A stretch of 64,000 nucleotides of DNA from Gammaproteobacteria bacterium (lineage in GTDB: Bacteria > Pseudomonadota > Gammaproteobacteria > Steroidobacterales > Steroidobacteraceae), in the NCBI GenBank assembly GCA_025355645.1, contig JANXZG010000025.1, positions 1 through 64,000 of the forward strand, in the 5' to 3' direction. The notes under the pieces are model-generated. The model saw nothing but the letters and a program-made list of their open reading frames with translations, was not told where the DNA came from and made no database searches. Below are positions 63,184 to 64,000 of the stretch, in pieces (position 1 is the stretch's first letter; each line of letters begins with the position of its first letter). Made by a program: the position numbers and the translations under genes.

Positions 63184-64000
63184 ATGCTGGCTGCGCAGAC
63201 AATCCAAAAAGATCATGCGGCGGTCTTCACCTGGCTGAGCGGCGACTTGCAGCGCGTGGCCACGGAGTGCCGGGTGCCTCCTGCGGCCGGCCCGGACAGC
63301 CTCGTATTCGTCGGCGATCAGGCGCAACTTGAGTGCGTGAGGCAGCGCAAGCCCGCGATCGTGATCGTGCAGGCGAAGCTCGCTACTCACGCGGCAACCG
63401 CACTCGATGAAAAAAGCTGCTGTTTTTCAGTGTGCAATATTTCCATGGGCATGGCGCTGATCCTGAAACATTTTGATCAGAAGCGCGCGCGCTTCGAGCA
63501 ATGGGGCGCACGCCATCCGACCGCCATCGTGCACGCGCAAGCCACGCTCGGGCAGGGAGCCTGCCTTGGGCCCTATTGCGTGATCGGGGCGGGCGCCAGA
63601 ATCGGCGACGGTTGCCTTATTGGTTCGCATGCGGTGATCGATAACGGCGCCAGGATCGGCGCCGCATCGGTCATACATCCCCATGTATTTATCGGCGCCG
63701 GCTGCGAGGTCGGCGAGCGTTGCGAAATTCATCCGCATACCAGTATCGGCGGGGACGGCTTTGGCTACGCTGTGGATCCGGATGGTAAGCCGCGCAAGAT
63801 CAGTCACCTTGGCAATGTGCTGATTGGCGATGATGTCGAGATCGGCAGCAACTGCGCGATCGACCGGGCGACGCTGACATCGACCCATATCCGCTCCGGC
63901 GTCAAGATCGACAATCTGTGCCACATCGCGCACAACTGCGATTTGGGCGAGAACGGCTTTTATACGGCCGGCTTCATGATGGGCGGCTCGACCACGATCG
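63184..64000 (+). CDS. lpxD: UDP-3-O-acylglucosamine N-acyltransferase (partial, 3' end outside window)
   Basis: The first 272 codons of LpxD, running off the right edge. After an N-terminal uridine-binding domain (about residues 1-105), a left-handed beta-helix of hexapeptide repeats begins (for example [20 protein letters not shown]). The LpxD signature is present: [30 protein letters not shown] and CAIDRATL, followed by [10 protein letters not shown] carrying the catalytic His. It adds the second 3-hydroxyacyl chain in lipid A synthesis. An AGGA site precedes the ATG. The usual fabZ-lpxA neighbours, if any, lie outside. The lack of bamA/skp upstream suggests a stand-alone lpxD. Confidence 0.93.
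   Translation, partial: MLAAQTIQKDHAAVFTWLSGDLQRVATECRVPPAAGPDSLVFVGDQAQLECVRQRKPAIVIVQAKLATHAATALDEKSCCFSVCNISMGMALILKHFDQKRARFEQWGARHPTAIVHAQATLGQGACLGPYCVIGAGARIGDGCLIGSHAVIDNGARIGAASVIHPHVFIGAGCEVGERCEIHPHTSIGGDGFGYAVDPDGKPRKISHLGNVLIGDDVEIGSNCAIDRATLTSTHIRSGVKIDNLCHIAHNCDLGENGFYTAGFMMGGSTTI

Noticed and set aside
1..64000. tRNA, rRNA, CRISPR, prophage or insertion-sequence content
   Set aside because: No cloverleaf-like segments were recognised in the gaps, no evenly spaced repeats, and no transposase, integrase or phage structural genes were seen.

Overview
The window is GC-rich and densely packed with almost entirely protein-coding DNA. It looks like a chromosomal segment of a Gram-negative proteobacterium, probably a gammaproteobacterium. 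The evidence is lpxD and ADP-heptose genes for lipopolysaccharide, an MdtABC-type RND pump with its outer-membrane factor, DNA polymerase II, a prpDBC methylcitrate set and many lipoprotein or Sec signals. The genus cannot be fixed from sequence alone. I found no rRNA, tRNA, CRISPR array, insertion sequence or phage gene, and no gene-free stretch longer than about 210 bases.

Layout. 1-6.5 kb: exported peroxiredoxin, class III aminotransferase, PaiB-like FMN protein, DUF418 membrane protein, a DoxX-azoreductase pair divergent from a LysR regulator, and an alkyltransferase-like protein. 6.5-12.1 kb: DNA polymerase II, a sulfotransferase, a bactofilin with a small zinc-ribbon partner, and a Gfo/Idh/MocA oxidoreductase. 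12.1-27.2 kb: an uninterrupted minus-strand run of 14 genes, with junctions that overlap or are separated by at most about 20 bases. In transcription order these are PhyH-like dioxygenase, fatty-acid desaturase, exported mutarotase galM, galK, galT, a sugar ABC importer (binding protein, two permeases, ATPase), M19 dipeptidase, a class C beta-lactamase-like serine hydrolase, a heptose-kinase/HAD fusion, a heptose-1-phosphate nucleotidyltransferase and hldD. No galE is present in the window.

27.3-32.2 kb: xylA followed closely by prpD-prpB-prpC (xylose isomerisation and propionyl-CoA disposal), with a palindrome resembling a LacI-family operator in front of xylA. 32.2-39.4 kb: CocE-type hydrolase, phosphoribosyltransferase, homocysteine methyltransferase-like protein, exported amidohydrolase, DadA-like dehydrogenase and a TfpX/TfpZ-type membrane protein. 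39.4-48.6 kb: a four-gene tripartite RND operon with two pump subunits. One of these carries a long Ala/Ser/Thr-rich insertion. 48.7-57.8 kb: S1/P1 nuclease, GNAT protein, gfa, then mobB, moeA and fdsDABG, forming a formaldehyde/formate oxidation region with molybdenum-cofactor genes. A decayed copy of the gfa 3' end lies between moeA and fdsD. 57.8-64 kb: pirin, a polyamine-type binding lipoprotein translationally coupled to a 52-residue Tat-leader-like ORF, a DUF3014 protein, a YXWGXW lipoprotein, a second homocysteine methyltransferase, and the 5' part of lpxD, which runs off the right edge.

The most noteworthy items are: the kinase-HAD phosphatase fusion, which would put two successive steps of ADP-heptose synthesis in one polypeptide; the very long mixed operon that carries it; the scar of a duplicated gfa/fdsD junction around mobB-moeA; and the apparently truncated Tat-leader ORF coupled to the polyamine-binding protein.
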